Shown one piece after another: positions 50,617-59,926 of a stretch of 64,000 bases of DNA. The DNA is from Cyanobium sp. Cruz-8D1 (GTDB lineage: Bacteria; Cyanobacteriota; Cyanobacteriia; PCC-6307; Cyanobiaceae), in contig NZ_JAGQCD010000004.1 of assembly GCF_024345975.1 (NCBI RefSeq), positions 98,116-162,115 of the forward strand, given 5' to 3'. The notes below the pieces were generated by a model that was given only the letters and a program-made list of their open reading frames with translations, was not told the DNA's origin and did not search any database. Numbering within the stretch: the stretch's first letter is position 1; every line of letters begins with the position of its first letter. The translations under genes were made by a program, and so were the position numbers.

Positions 50617-51473
50617 GATCCAGTTCTCTTCCTAAGCAATTCGCTAAATTCAGTTATTGATAAACTTCGATTTTCGTTGGGTACATAACCCAAGCTTTTC
50701 CAGTGTGGCTGACGCGTGAAGAGCTCTTGGTGATCAGTTCTTAACCAGAACTCCTGGTCGGCATCAATAAGCTCAAACTGGTAAGGCCTCTGTTCGTTGT
50801 AGTAGAAATATACGGGCTGGCTATGAACCGGTATGCAGGTAATCTGTACCGCGATTCGCGGATCATCCGTATGATTTTTTCCTGACCAATGGATCATATG
50901 GTTATCCCAGAGCAGTGCATGACCAGCTAGAGTCGGAATTGGCTGAAGCCAGCGTTCAACGATATCCTCACGGAAGCCATGAAAGCAACAAGGAATCTTT
51001 GGCGTTTGAATCTCCTTAAGTACCTTATTACTGCCTGGCAGGAGATGAATCGTTCCATTCTCTGTATTTGTATCTATAAGAGGGCACCAGATCGTCATGC
51101 ATTTTCCAGCATGGTCAGCCAGAAAGCTCCAATCGTGATGAACAGGAAACAAGCCATGGCGTGGCGGCTTGACAATAAGACTCGTATTCAGAATATGATA
51201 ATCAGGTAAAACTTCTCTAACCTTGGAGGCAAAATAGTCACTAACTAGCTTGAATACTCCTCGTCGATAATCTTGATTACTATCCAAAAAAGACACATGG
51301 TAAGGAAGCGCTATGTTAGCTGAAACAGAGGGGGCGAATCCACCTTCAGGATTAAGTTTAGCAAGCTCCGCAAGAAATTGGCTTACCTCATCGGAAGAAA
51401 GCATACATGTGCTTGCGTAGCCCTCGATATCGTATGCTTCTTGCAAGCTTTTATCCTTAAAAAATGTACCCAT
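50601..51473 (-). CDS. PhyH-family Fe(II)/2-oxoglutarate dioxygenase
   Basis: A 290-residue phytanoyl-CoA dioxygenase-like protein. The iron site is complete: H112-x-D114 in VHHDWSF and the distal His (H195) in HMIHWSG, with R206 for 2-oxoglutarate. IWCPLIDTNTENGTIHLLPGS is the typical strand between them. ATG at 51473 is used; the frame also has a TTG three codons earlier. The substrate is not known; in this cluster a lipid or sugar acceptor is possible. Low G+C. Confidence 0.85.
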   Translation of the reverse strand: MGTFFKDKSLQEAYDIEGYASTCMLSSDEVSQFLAELAKLNPEGGFAPSVSANIALPYHVSFLDSNQDYRRGVFKLVSDYFASKVREVLPDYHILNTSLIVKPPRHGLFPVHHDWSFLADHAGKCMTIWCPLIDTNTENGTIHLLPGSNKVLKEIQTPKIPCCFHGFREDIVERWLQPIPTLAGHALLWDNHMIHWSGKNHTDDPRIAVQITCIPVHSQPVYFYYNEQRPYQFELIDADQEFWLRTDHQELFTRQPHWKSLGYVPNENRSLSITEFSELLRKRTGSCRTE

Positions 51474-51551
51474 AGTTACCAAAACTGCAAATTACAAAAC
51501 CATTGTACTTCGGTGCCAGAGCGAAGGGAGACGCCCCAGCTCTCGGATTCA

Positions 51552-52403
51552 TCAATGAACGAACCAAGCAGTTCGTTTGATCAACCATTGAATCGCATTA
51601 GGAAGCTTGGTTCTATTGCCATAAGTAGCCCAGCGATCATGGTAGAACCCACTCGGCAGCGAATCCAATACTGGATAGCGCTGTAGAGATCGTTGATTAG
51701 CAGGTTCATCACCACCCCGGCTCGCATAGAATTCAAGATCAACTGCATAGCGATAGATTCTTCCATCTCGCAACGTAACGTGCAGCAGCTGGGCATCTAT
51801 CGGCGTGAAGACGCAGTTTGCAGCAATCCGAGGTTCCGCTGATTCATTAGCGGGGGATGCATGAATCAATTGCAGATCATAACAGACAGCTTGTCCAACT
51901 CTGACCTTAACTTCAGTCATCTGAGAAATTGATATGTGAGAATAACTTCTCATAAGGTTGGATCCACACATGGGTGTGTAGAGATGCGATCCTGGCAGCA
52001 CATGAAGACGCCCCTTATCAGAAGTAAGCTCTGTCAATGGGGTCCATACCGCTATAGCTGAACAAAGCTGATGGTCAACGAATGTAAGATCGGTATGGGG
52101 TTTGATAACGCCCGCCTCTCCTGGATGTTTGGCTACAAAGGCTCCACTCACAAACTGGTATCGATTGAGGAGGGTAGCAGCATTCGCTTCAATGATATTA
52201 CGGAGCAACACTTGAGAACGGAGTCTACGATCAAAGTCAGAATCATGGCAAGAAAAAAAACAACCCTGCTCACCATCGGGATAAAACTGATGGTAAGCTT
52301 CTAGAAGTTGTTGCAATTCATCGGGATCTGCTATATCAACAACAACATAACCGTTTTCATTAAACTCCGCCTGAAGCAAAGGATCAATAAAAGTTGTTCG
52401 CAT
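51552..52403 (-). CDS. PhyH-family dioxygenase, second copy
   Basis: A 283-residue relative of the preceding protein. H103-x-D105 in KPHTDLTF, distal H181 in LIHASPANES and R192 (SAEPRIAANC) make a complete iron/2-oxoglutarate site, and VWTPLTELTSDKGRLHVLPGSH follows the family pattern. ATG at 52403 (MRTTFIDPLLQAEF) fits the family start. The frame stays open upstream to TTG 52562 and would add a membrane helix there, which I consider less likely. Confidence 0.8.
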   Translation of the reverse strand: MRTTFIDPLLQAEFNENGYVVVDIADPDELQQLLEAYHQFYPDGEQGCFFSCHDSDFDRRLRSQVLLRNIIEANAATLLNRYQFVSGAFVAKHPGEAGVIKPHTDLTFVDHQLCSAIAVWTPLTELTSDKGRLHVLPGSHLYTPMCGSNLMRSYSHISISQMTEVKVRVGQAVCYDLQLIHASPANESAEPRIAANCVFTPIDAQLLHVTLRDGRIYRYAVDLEFYASRGGDEPANQRSLQRYPVLDSLPSGFYHDRWATYGNRTKLPNAIQWLIKRTAWFVH

Positions 52404-52720
52404 AGATGGCGCTATGATTAGAACTAAAAAAAAAAGAATGCAACTTATCACGGCTGTAAGGAGCACAGGCATTAGATAAGAGATTCTGCGGGGAACAGAC
52501 AGATTGGATGAATTGATCTTATGTGAGACAGCTCCAGGAAAGACTTTAATTCCAAACTTCAAGACAATTTCAGACTTTAAACTTAAAAGTAAGCAGAAAT
52601 TTAACTCAGGCTACGACCCAAATGATTCAAGAATTAACATAAAGATGATTCACAATACAAGGAGTAACTACTATTTATAGGTTACGATATCAACGGTGCA
52701 AGTGGCTGCTTTCCTGTCAG
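52404..52720. other. A+T-rich spacer between two PhyH genes
   Basis: About 317 bases with no gene of their own if the start at 52403 is right. It contains a run of A about 25-35 bases upstream of that start. If the TTG at 52562 is used, half of it would instead encode an N-terminal membrane helix. Confidence 0.5.
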
Positions 52721-54667
52721 TTACTCAGTTGGCTTGTAAGCTAAGAACTCTGCCGCCTGAATCGCATCTCCCGACTCTCTTATCCAAAACTGATTTGTAT
52801 GCTGCATAAAATTCTGCCAGGCCAAAAGAGAGTAGTTATATTGGGGTTTACGCATAAAGAATATTTCGAATCCCAACTCACTGATCAAATCAACTGTACT
52901 GGGGAGGTCAGGCATGACCAAACGATAGATATCATTAAGAGACTGCAGATCTTTAGCCTGCAAGGCGAGTAATTTAGGCCTTGAACGATGGTCAATGGCA
53001 TAAAAATCTTTGATGTACAGAAATCCACCAGGCTTTAAAACATGGCTTGCTTGAGCCAATACTTTACGATAATCCTCAGCATGACATAGAGATTCAAGAA
53101 ATAAAACGCGATCAAACGTATTGGCTGGATAGAGATCATCGAGTCGATGAAAGTCGCCTTGCCTAACATTGACCTGACGTTGTAGACCTTTATTGCGAAT
53201 AAGATCCTGAGCTTTGCTAACCTGAACAGAAGAAAGTGTTAGAGCTTCGATATTTATGTCACATCGCTCAGCAAACATAATCGCTGGCCCACAGATACCA
53301 CAGCCGGCATCTAGGACTGTCAGGTTGTCTTCCAGCTTTGCAGCTTGAATGAGGTAGTCAACTAGTTCATCAGTTGATTCAGGTCTGGAGCCTTGAAACA
53401 CCTCACCAAAACCCTCGATATAGCTAGACGTCATTTCATCATAATATTGTTTAACATCTGACGTTGAGTATTGATTGATAGCTTTACGAGCGTTGCGCTG
53501 CACACTTAGGATCTGATCCGCAAATGGCCGAGACGAGCCGTCACGCAAAGAAAAATTTTTGCGTACTTTATCAGCAAAAGAATGAAGCCGGGCAGAAAAG
53601 TGAGAGCCATTTGGTATAGAACTTTGAATCCTAAGCAGTTGATCTGAAGTCTGATGATCAACTGCCGATCTTACAGATGGCGCGACTGTGAATTCTTTCG
53701 GAACGGGAATGGATTCAGTGTAATCGCCTTCTTCACGCTCTTGCTGTTTCAATTCCTCGTAGCATGCGTCATCAACAGACTGGCTTTCTGGGAATAAGTT
53801 GTGCCTAATCTGGGCTGCATTGTTTAAGCGTTCTTCAAATTCTGACCGGCTGTAAAGTCGATTGAGATTGGGAATTGTCTTCAATAAATCAAGCTCACTT
53901 GGGCGAGGAAGGAAACTGCCGAATACTTGTTCAAAATAGTCATCAGTAGCCTTGTAAAGATCAAACTTATGGGCTTGACTTGGATCAAAATGAGTATGCA
54001 CTGCCGTGGCTTCGATGGGAACACATGAGCAGTGCAAAGCATATCTTGGTGTTTTAGAATTATTGATAGGCGACCAATGCAGCAGGCTGTTTTCAAAAAT
54101 AACGACATCCCCAGCTCTGGATGGCAGGGCAAGCGAAAATTTTTCTCTGACGATATTCGTGTAATCCTTGCAAAACAAAGGCCCAGATGATGGGTGACCT
54201 ATGATTTGAGGAAAGATTTTGTGGCTCTCGGGGACAACACAAAGAGTTCCATTGGTTAGATCAGTATCAATCAATGGGCACCAGATATCGATAACCCAGT
54301 GCTTTGGGTTGTCTACAACTGTGGGATGATAATGCAGATCGAGCCAGCCAGCTCCTGGTACTTTGATGAATAATCCGCATGAAATAAGACGATAGCCATC
54401 AAGGAGTTGCTCAACATACGGCCCAAGAATATTCTTTAGGTGCTCGGCAGCGAACTGACGGTATGCAGTGTTGTCATCAGTGTAGCTATTCAAAACGTAT
54501 GAATTCCCTGATCTATCCATGGAGGGCAAAAGATCTTCCTGTGGATAGAAGTGACGTGCATTGTCCAGCAAATCCTGGATCTGATCATCTGCAAGCAGCC
54601 GCTGTCGCACATACCCTCTTCTTGAGAGGAGGGCATTTTGGGATTTGTCTCGCAGTATTTGTCTCAT
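52721..54667 (-). CDS. PhyH dioxygenase-methyltransferase fusion
   Basis: A 648-residue two-domain protein. Residues 1-290 are PhyH-like (IDIWCPLIDTDLTNGTLCVVPES, distal H197 in LLHWSP, R208), but the H-x-D motif reads H112-Y-H114, so His replaces the metal-binding Asp. After a variable linker (290-400), residues about 400-640 are a class I methyltransferase (VLDAGCGICG at 451-460, FDRVLFLESLCHAEDY, LKPGGFLYIKDF) of the UbiE/sterol-type fold. A single protein could oxidise and methylate the same substrate. ATG at 54667. Confidence 0.85.
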   Translation of the reverse strand: MRQILRDKSQNALLSRRGYVRQRLLADDQIQDLLDNARHFYPQEDLLPSMDRSGNSYVLNSYTDDNTAYRQFAAEHLKNILGPYVEQLLDGYRLISCGLFIKVPGAGWLDLHYHPTVVDNPKHWVIDIWCPLIDTDLTNGTLCVVPESHKIFPQIIGHPSSGPLFCKDYTNIVREKFSLALPSRAGDVVIFENSLLHWSPINNSKTPRYALHCSCVPIEATAVHTHFDPSQAHKFDLYKATDDYFEQVFGSFLPRPSELDLLKTIPNLNRLYSRSEFEERLNNAAQIRHNLFPESQSVDDACYEELKQQEREEGDYTESIPVPKEFTVAPSVRSAVDHQTSDQLLRIQSSIPNGSHFSARLHSFADKVRKNFSLRDGSSRPFADQILSVQRNARKAINQYSTSDVKQYYDEMTSSYIEGFGEVFQGSRPESTDELVDYLIQAAKLEDNLTVLDAGCGICGPAIMFAERCDINIEALTLSSVQVSKAQDLIRNKGLQRQVNVRQGDFHRLDDLYPANTFDRVLFLESLCHAEDYRKVLAQASHVLKPGGFLYIKDFYAIDHRSRPKLLALQAKDLQSLNDIYRLVMPDLPSTVDLISELGFEIFFMRKPQYNYSLLAWQNFMQHTNQFWIRESGDAIQAAEFLAYKPTE

Positions 54668-54782
54668 GTTGATGTGACAGAATCAGTTGGGGTTTCGGAG
54701 ACGCGCCGTGAACTTGAAGCAATACCACTATACGATAGTTCGCCTGATTTTCGCAGTGATGCGGATCAGGGATATTCCTTCA

Positions 54783-55772
54783 TCATTCCAATACCATGCG
54801 CTTGATCCCATTGGGAAGCACCAGAAGGTGCGCCATTAGCAAAATCAGATAATCTGATGATCGAAGAGAAAGAAGAATGAGAATAAGCAGTGGCTGCCAA
54901 TACCAGCAAAAGTCACCGATTATCTGATTATAGAGAATGTGAAAGCGCTCAGGGCGAGAAACCGAATCAGACAATCTAGTTGCACCCATAGCATGTCTGT
55001 TCCAATTGAAAAACTGCCATGAGAGATGTACACAAAATCCTAATAAGATAAAAAGGTTGGCATGGCCCTGTATTGTCATTAAAAGCAGATAGGCCAGCAA
55101 GGTGACATTAGCCAGTTTAACCGTGGCATCAAAAGCTGCATCCCAACCACGGATCACCACAAAAGTTCTAATCTTATCAATGCGATCCCTGGAGTGGTCA
55201 AACAACTGATGCTTCAGGATGCCAACGAGTCCAAATAGAAAACACCAGGCTACAAATGCGATGATGTAAGCAACGAATGCCGGTCCAGACTCCCCATCAC
55301 TGGCGACCAAGGCTGCGATGGTACCTGGCAACACATAGGCATAGATCGAATCAGCGATCGGTCCCCACAGACCACGGGTCTTTAGCCTAATGGGTGGAAC
55401 GCTATAGGCGAGGAAAAGACCATATTCGAGCGCTAGAAGAGTCAGAATCAGCGGCGATCTTGGCAGCCAAATCCAAGGCACAGTACCCAATAATACGACA
55501 AATACAAGAATCAAGCATCTGCCTAGGCGAGCATGCCTTACCATGATGTTGTAGTGGCCTGATCTCAGGTCCTGTTTCACATCCGTAAGATCATTGATCA
55601 CATATCCGAAGCTTGCGATACCAATCGTGGCAATGGTGAAGATTGTTAGCTTGGCCAGGAACGCCCCGATTGGCGGGAGAATAGGTGTGATATAAAGTGC
55701 ATAATAAGCAGAACCAAGCATCACCATGAAGTGATACCCCCACCACTGGTTAGCTTTGATAGATTTTAGCAC
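54783..55772 (-). CDS. UbiA-family prenyltransferase
   Basis: A 329-residue integral membrane enzyme with about eight to nine helices. The first Asp-rich motif N60-D61-x2-D64-x3-D68 (NDLTDVKQD) and a second one (DHSRDRIDK, around 197-205) bind the Mg-prenyl diphosphate. In polysaccharide clusters UbiA relatives can move a prenyl-phosphate onto a sugar phosphate, as in decaprenyl-phosphoryl-ribose synthesis; whether this does so is unknown. It follows the GT4 gene by 12 bases on the same strand. Confidence 0.85.
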   Translation of the reverse strand: MLKSIKANQWWGYHFMVMLGSAYYALYITPILPPIGAFLAKLTIFTIATIGIASFGYVINDLTDVKQDLRSGHYNIMVRHARLGRCLILVFVVLLGTVPWIWLPRSPLILTLLALEYGLFLAYSVPPIRLKTRGLWGPIADSIYAYVLPGTIAALVASDGESGPAFVAYIIAFVAWCFLFGLVGILKHQLFDHSRDRIDKIRTFVVIRGWDAAFDATVKLANVTLLAYLLLMTIQGHANLFILLGFCVHLSWQFFNWNRHAMGATRLSDSVSRPERFHILYNQIIGDFCWYWQPLLILILLSLRSSDYLILLMAHLLVLPNGIKRMVLE

Positions 55773-55784
55773 AGGCTTATTGCC

Positions 55785-57068
55785 TCATTTTATTGATACA
55801 TTCGGTGATCCTTGATGGCTTTGCCTACTCTGACCTGTATGAGCATTTATGGCTCGCTGTGATGAGCTGCTTGGTAGTTGATCAAGGATCGATTCAAGAT
55901 GATCGGCAAAGACCGAGCAGGGATCAGGAGGATAGAGGCTGCGGAGATGTTCACCGGCGGCAGCACCAATCTGCTGCCATTGATCACGGCGTTGCCAGGC
56001 TCGCTCTAGGGCCGCATCCATTTCGGAGATGCTAGCGGAGCTGGCAAGGAAGCCATGCACTCCATCCTGAAGGATCTCAGACGTGCCACCGGCATCGGCA
56101 ACAATCACTACCCGTCCACAGAGCATCGCCTCGACTTGCACCAAAGGCAGGCCTTCGGCACGACAGGGCAGCACCAGACCATAGTTCTCTCGCCAGATCT
56201 CCTGCGGCGATGCAAAGCCGGGAAAACTCACCTGCTCAAGCCCGAGATAGCTGGCCATTCCTTTCAAGCCCTGCTCCATCGCTCCCTCGCCATAGAAGCT
56301 GACATGCAGAGGCCGAGCTCGCCACTTTGGCAGTGCTAAAACGTTCAGAATCACATCCTGGCCTTTCTCTTCTGGCCACAAACGACCAACGCAGGCCAGA
56401 CGCCACGGCGACATAGATGGCTGAGGCCAAGGTATCGCTTGATCGTGTGGCACTAGGAACGGATTTCGAACCACAGAAACAGCCGAGATGCTCATGCCGA
56501 GTTGTTTCTGAACCAGCTCAAAGTTGTGCTTTGAAACAAAGTAACTGTGCCTGGCTTGCCTGTAGGACCGACGCAAAGCAGCCAGTGCGCCATCATGTGG
56601 CCAATGAATCTCAGCCGCCTTTTGACAAATCAGCACATAGGGGATGCCTGCTTTTTCACAGATTTCTGGCAACGGTATCGGCACACACCCGTCATAAGCC
56701 TGACCTTGAGCAACCACGACCAAATCAGGTTTTCGCCATCGCAACCTCATAGCCAAAACATGATTGCGTAGATACGATGCAAGACGATAATATCTAGGCT
56801 TGAAGCGCAGAACTGCATCAACAAATGAGCGTTCCATAGGGTGAACGCCAAAACAATCAATCTTCACACCTCGATTCTTTAGTTGAATCCATTTGGGGTG
56901 ATTGGCTCTTGATGGGATGTTTTCAGAGCCTCCAGCGAGGATATGATGACCACGTACAGCGAGTTTTTGAGCCGTGCCAGACCAGAGCTCCTCGGAACCT
57001 CCCCATGGCAAGGGGCATGAGGTGATGAAAAGAATTCTTCTGGAGTTTGCCATCCCCTTTTGGTTCAT
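55785..57068 (-). CDS. Glycosyltransferase, GT4 family
   Basis: A 427-residue GT-B enzyme. ILFITSCPLPWGGSEELW is the N-terminal acceptor site, CVGRLWPEEKGQDVIL and GEGAMEQGLKGMAS start the donor domain, and AEGLPLVQVEAMLCGRVVIVAD carries the E-x7-E motif. ATG at 57068 is taken as start; another ATG lies five codons later. It begins the island's minus-strand operon that runs down to 48070. Confidence 0.85.
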   Translation of the reverse strand: MNQKGMANSRRILFITSCPLPWGGSEELWSGTAQKLAVRGHHILAGGSENIPSRANHPKWIQLKNRGVKIDCFGVHPMERSFVDAVLRFKPRYYRLASYLRNHVLAMRLRWRKPDLVVVAQGQAYDGCVPIPLPEICEKAGIPYVLICQKAAEIHWPHDGALAALRRSYRQARHSYFVSKHNFELVQKQLGMSISAVSVVRNPFLVPHDQAIPWPQPSMSPWRLACVGRLWPEEKGQDVILNVLALPKWRARPLHVSFYGEGAMEQGLKGMASYLGLEQVSFPGFASPQEIWRENYGLVLPCRAEGLPLVQVEAMLCGRVVIVADAGGTSEILQDGVHGFLASSASISEMDAALERAWQRRDQWQQIGAAAGEHLRSLYPPDPCSVFADHLESILDQLPSSSSQRAINAHTGQSRQSHQGSPNVSIK

Positions 57069-57638
57069 TGCGGTGGACTATTTTTAGGTTTGCTGCATGG
57101 CAGGTCGATAGCCAGCAATCTGTTTCTCAGCTTAGCATTCGGGTTTCGGCAAGGGTTGCAACATCAGCTTTTACTAACTGAATTGCATAAGCTAATTGCC
57201 TCAAGGTGTGCCGATGAGCCTCAAGGATAAGTGCTTGCCTAGCAATATTGTGGTTAGCTTTTAGACCTGCCTGTGATAAGCAGGGTTTTTGCTGCTTAGC
57301 CAATGATGAGAACATATGTTCAATTCTCTTTTGCAGAATTGACGCATAAAGCTTTCTCGGGTGGCTGTCATGTTATTCTCAGGCCGTGAACTCCACTCTG
57401 CTTTCTGGTTGGATTTATCCTCCATGCCGTCTCATCCATGAGATGCTTCTGAGCATGATGACAATTTATCTCATCCCGCCCATCTCGTCTCAGTTTCTCG
57501 CATGTAATGCAGCCTCCGAGCAACGTTCAGCCTCAATTTCACCGGCACTCGGCTGAATAATCGCGAGCCGTTTACATTGACATAACCCTGGCTCAGGGTC
57601 AACACTCACCTATTCACCCTGAAGCAAAGGTTTGCAGC
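57069..57638. other. Non-coding divergent region, right part of island
   Basis: About 570 bases between two divergent glycosyltransferase genes. A 62-codon minus-strand frame (57127-57315) shows no family traits and is not counted as a gene. No tRNA or repeat was noticed. Composition returns toward higher G+C at its right end. Confidence 0.6.
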
Positions 57639-58652
57639 GTGGTAGACGGACAGCTAGGCGCTCAACAGCGCCGCCATTCCGGGCCTCTCGTCCATGCTCC
57701 TGTCGTCACGATCGTGATTCCCACTTTCGGCCGCCCGTTGCAACTGCAGGCCTGCCTTGCAGCACTCGCCGTGCAGACCCTGCCTGAGCCATGGGAGGTG
57801 GTGGTGGTGGATGATGGCAGTCCGCAGCCGCTTGAAGGCGTAGCCTTGTCATGGTCTGGATGGTTTGACTTGCGTGTCATCCGTCAGGACAACTCCGGCC
57901 CCGCAGCGGCCCGCAATCGCGGCGTTCAGGAGGCACGAGGTACCCTGATCGCATTCACTGACGACGACTGCCTGCCGGACCCACAGTGGCTCGACACGCT
58001 TGTGCGGGCGGCCCAGGAGCGGCCCAGCGCACTCGTAGGCGGGGCGACGCTGAATGGGCTTGGCTCTGAGTTCTTCGCTTCCACAAGTCAGCTGATCGTG
58101 GACCTTGTTTATGAGCATTTCAACGCCGATCCTGATAATTCCTACTTCTTCGCTAGTAATAACATGCTCTGTCCGAGGGACTGTTTCCTCTCCCTCGGCG
58201 GATTTGACAGCAGCTTTCCCCGCGCCGGTGCAGAGGACCGTGATTTCTGTGACCGCTGGCGCATCTCTGGATGGCCACTTATCTGGCGCCCAGACGCCCG
58301 CGTGGAGCATCGCCATTCCCAGTCGCTTAGAAAATTCATCGATCTCCATATCCGCTACGGGCGCGGCGCCTACCTCTATCAGGCCAGACGGAAGCAGCGT
58401 CGATCTGGGTCAATGCAGGAAGACCTTAGCTTCCATCTCACCTTGTTCCGCCGTGTCCGGCATCATCTTGCGGAGCGAAATGTTCACATTCTGGATAAGT
58501 TGGCCCTGGTGGCGGCTCTCGCCCTTTGGCAGGTTGCCAATGCGGTGGGGTTTTTCATCGAAGCACTCTCCGTTGCAGCGAGGCGATCCTCTTTCCCTTC
58601 CTTCTCTCGCTTCTTCTCACGGCGGGATTCCGGCTCGAACCCGGGAAGATGA
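57639..58652 (+). CDS. Glycosyltransferase family 2
   Basis: A 337-residue GT2. VVTIVIPTFGRPLQLQACLAAL, VVVVDDGSPQP and AFTDDDCLPDPQWLD carry the nucleotide-sugar and DxD sites, followed by GGFDSSFPRAGAEDRDFCDRW and RHSQSL, with a hydrophobic C terminus. It starts with GTG at 57639. Its stop overlaps the next gene's ATG (ATGA), so the two are coupled. Confidence 0.87.
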   Translation: MVDGQLGAQQRRHSGPLVHAPVVTIVIPTFGRPLQLQACLAALAVQTLPEPWEVVVVDDGSPQPLEGVALSWSGWFDLRVIRQDNSGPAAARNRGVQEARGTLIAFTDDDCLPDPQWLDTLVRAAQERPSALVGGATLNGLGSEFFASTSQLIVDLVYEHFNADPDNSYFFASNNMLCPRDCFLSLGGFDSSFPRAGAEDRDFCDRWRISGWPLIWRPDARVEHRHSQSLRKFIDLHIRYGRGAYLYQARRKQRRSGSMQEDLSFHLTLFRRVRHHLAERNVHILDKLALVAALALWQVANAVGFFIEALSVAARRSSFPSFSRFFSRRDSGSNPGR

Positions 58653-59851
58653 ATGACCTGGGCAACATGAGGATTCTGCTCGTCAACGACTACGGCACCT
58701 TCGCCGGCGGCGCTGAGGTGATCGTCTTCAGCCTCCGTGATGCCTTACGGGCGCGGGGCCACGAGGTTCGGGTTTTTGCCTCCTCCGCGCAAGCTGGCAG
58801 CGAAACCAACCTGGCTGATGATCTGGGCTATGGAACCATGAGTCGGTGGCGCACGGTGGTGCAATCCGCGAACCTGGCTGCGGCATGCACGCTTCGCAGG
58901 TTGCTCGCCGGTTTCGCTCCCGACGTTGTCCACGTCAATCTCTACCTGACCCAGCTGTCGCCATTGATCCTGCTGGCGCTCGGCGATGTACCGGTGATTT
59001 ACTACGCGATGTGGAACAGGGTGATCTGCCCGCTGGGTAATCGCTTGCTGCCAGATCGTCGCATCTGTACATCCCGCCCCGGGATCGCGTGTCTGCGCAC
59101 TGGCTGCCTGCCCATCCACGACTGGCTGCCGCTCATGGCCCAGCTGGCGGCCGATCGAGCCCTGGCGCAACGGTTTACGCGGGTCGTCGCCATCAGCCAG
59201 GCTGTTGCAAATCGGCTGGCGGAGTTCGGTCCCCCTCACCTGGGGAAGGCCAGCGTCGTTCACCCCGGCACCGTCGCGGTGGAAGCTCGCATCCATCTGC
59301 CGACAACACCGACGGCGGTGGTGGCAGGGCGTCTTGTGCCGGAGAAAGGCATCGACACAGTTGTGCGGGCGTTCGCCCGATTAGCACCCCGCGTTCCCCA
59401 CAGCAGCCTCGTCGTGATCGGCGACGGTCCTGAATGGAGCAATCTCGTTCGCCTCGCCTTTGGTCTGGGTGTTGGCGAGCGGGTTACCTTCACGGGGAAA
59501 CTGTCACCCGAGGCCACACTTGCCATGGTTCGCTCCGCCTGGGTTGTCTGTGTTCCCTCGCTGTGGGAGGAACCCTTCGGCATGATCGCCGCCGAAGCCC
59601 AGATGCACGGTGTGGCTGTTATAGCAAGCCGCTGCGGCGGTCTTGCGGAGATCGTCGCAGACGGGGAGACGGGCTACTTGGTGCCCCCCGGCGACCCCGA
59701 GGTTTTCGCGAGCCGGCTTGAGCTGCTGCTCTCCGACCCCGCCCTCGCCCAGGTGCTCGGGGCTCGCGGCCACGCCCGGGCCCGGGACTTGTTTGAACTC
59801 AACGGCTTCACGTCGCGGCTGGAGGCTATTTATGGCGACGTGATTCGCTAG
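58649..59851 (+). CDS. Glycosyltransferase, GT4 family
   Basis: A 400-residue GT-B enzyme. MRILLVNDYGTFAGGAEVIVFSL is the N terminus, VAGRLVPEKGIDTVVRAFARL opens the donor domain, and EEPFGMIAAEAQMHGVAVIAS is the E-x7-E motif. A short Cys-rich part (ICTSRPGIACLRTGC, about residues 143-157) in the first domain is like the Cys motif in some GT4 proteins. G+C is like the main genome, unlike the genes just to the left. Confidence 0.87.
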   Translation: MNDLGNMRILLVNDYGTFAGGAEVIVFSLRDALRARGHEVRVFASSAQAGSETNLADDLGYGTMSRWRTVVQSANLAAACTLRRLLAGFAPDVVHVNLYLTQLSPLILLALGDVPVIYYAMWNRVICPLGNRLLPDRRICTSRPGIACLRTGCLPIHDWLPLMAQLAADRALAQRFTRVVAISQAVANRLAEFGPPHLGKASVVHPGTVAVEARIHLPTTPTAVVAGRLVPEKGIDTVVRAFARLAPRVPHSSLVVIGDGPEWSNLVRLAFGLGVGERVTFTGKLSPEATLAMVRSAWVVCVPSLWEEPFGMIAAEAQMHGVAVIASRCGGLAEIVADGETGYLVPPGDPEVFASRLELLLSDPALAQVLGARGHARARDLFELNGFTSRLEAIYGDVIR

Positions 59852-59926
59852 CACCTCGATCAATACGGTGTCAGCGTGTGAATCAGTGTGCTTGCGGCGG
59901 AGGGCAATCGGCTCTGGCGTCCCTGC

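Noticed and set aside
57127..57315. A 62-codon minus-strand frame between two glycosyltransferase genes
   Set aside because: No recognisable features; length is within chance expectation.
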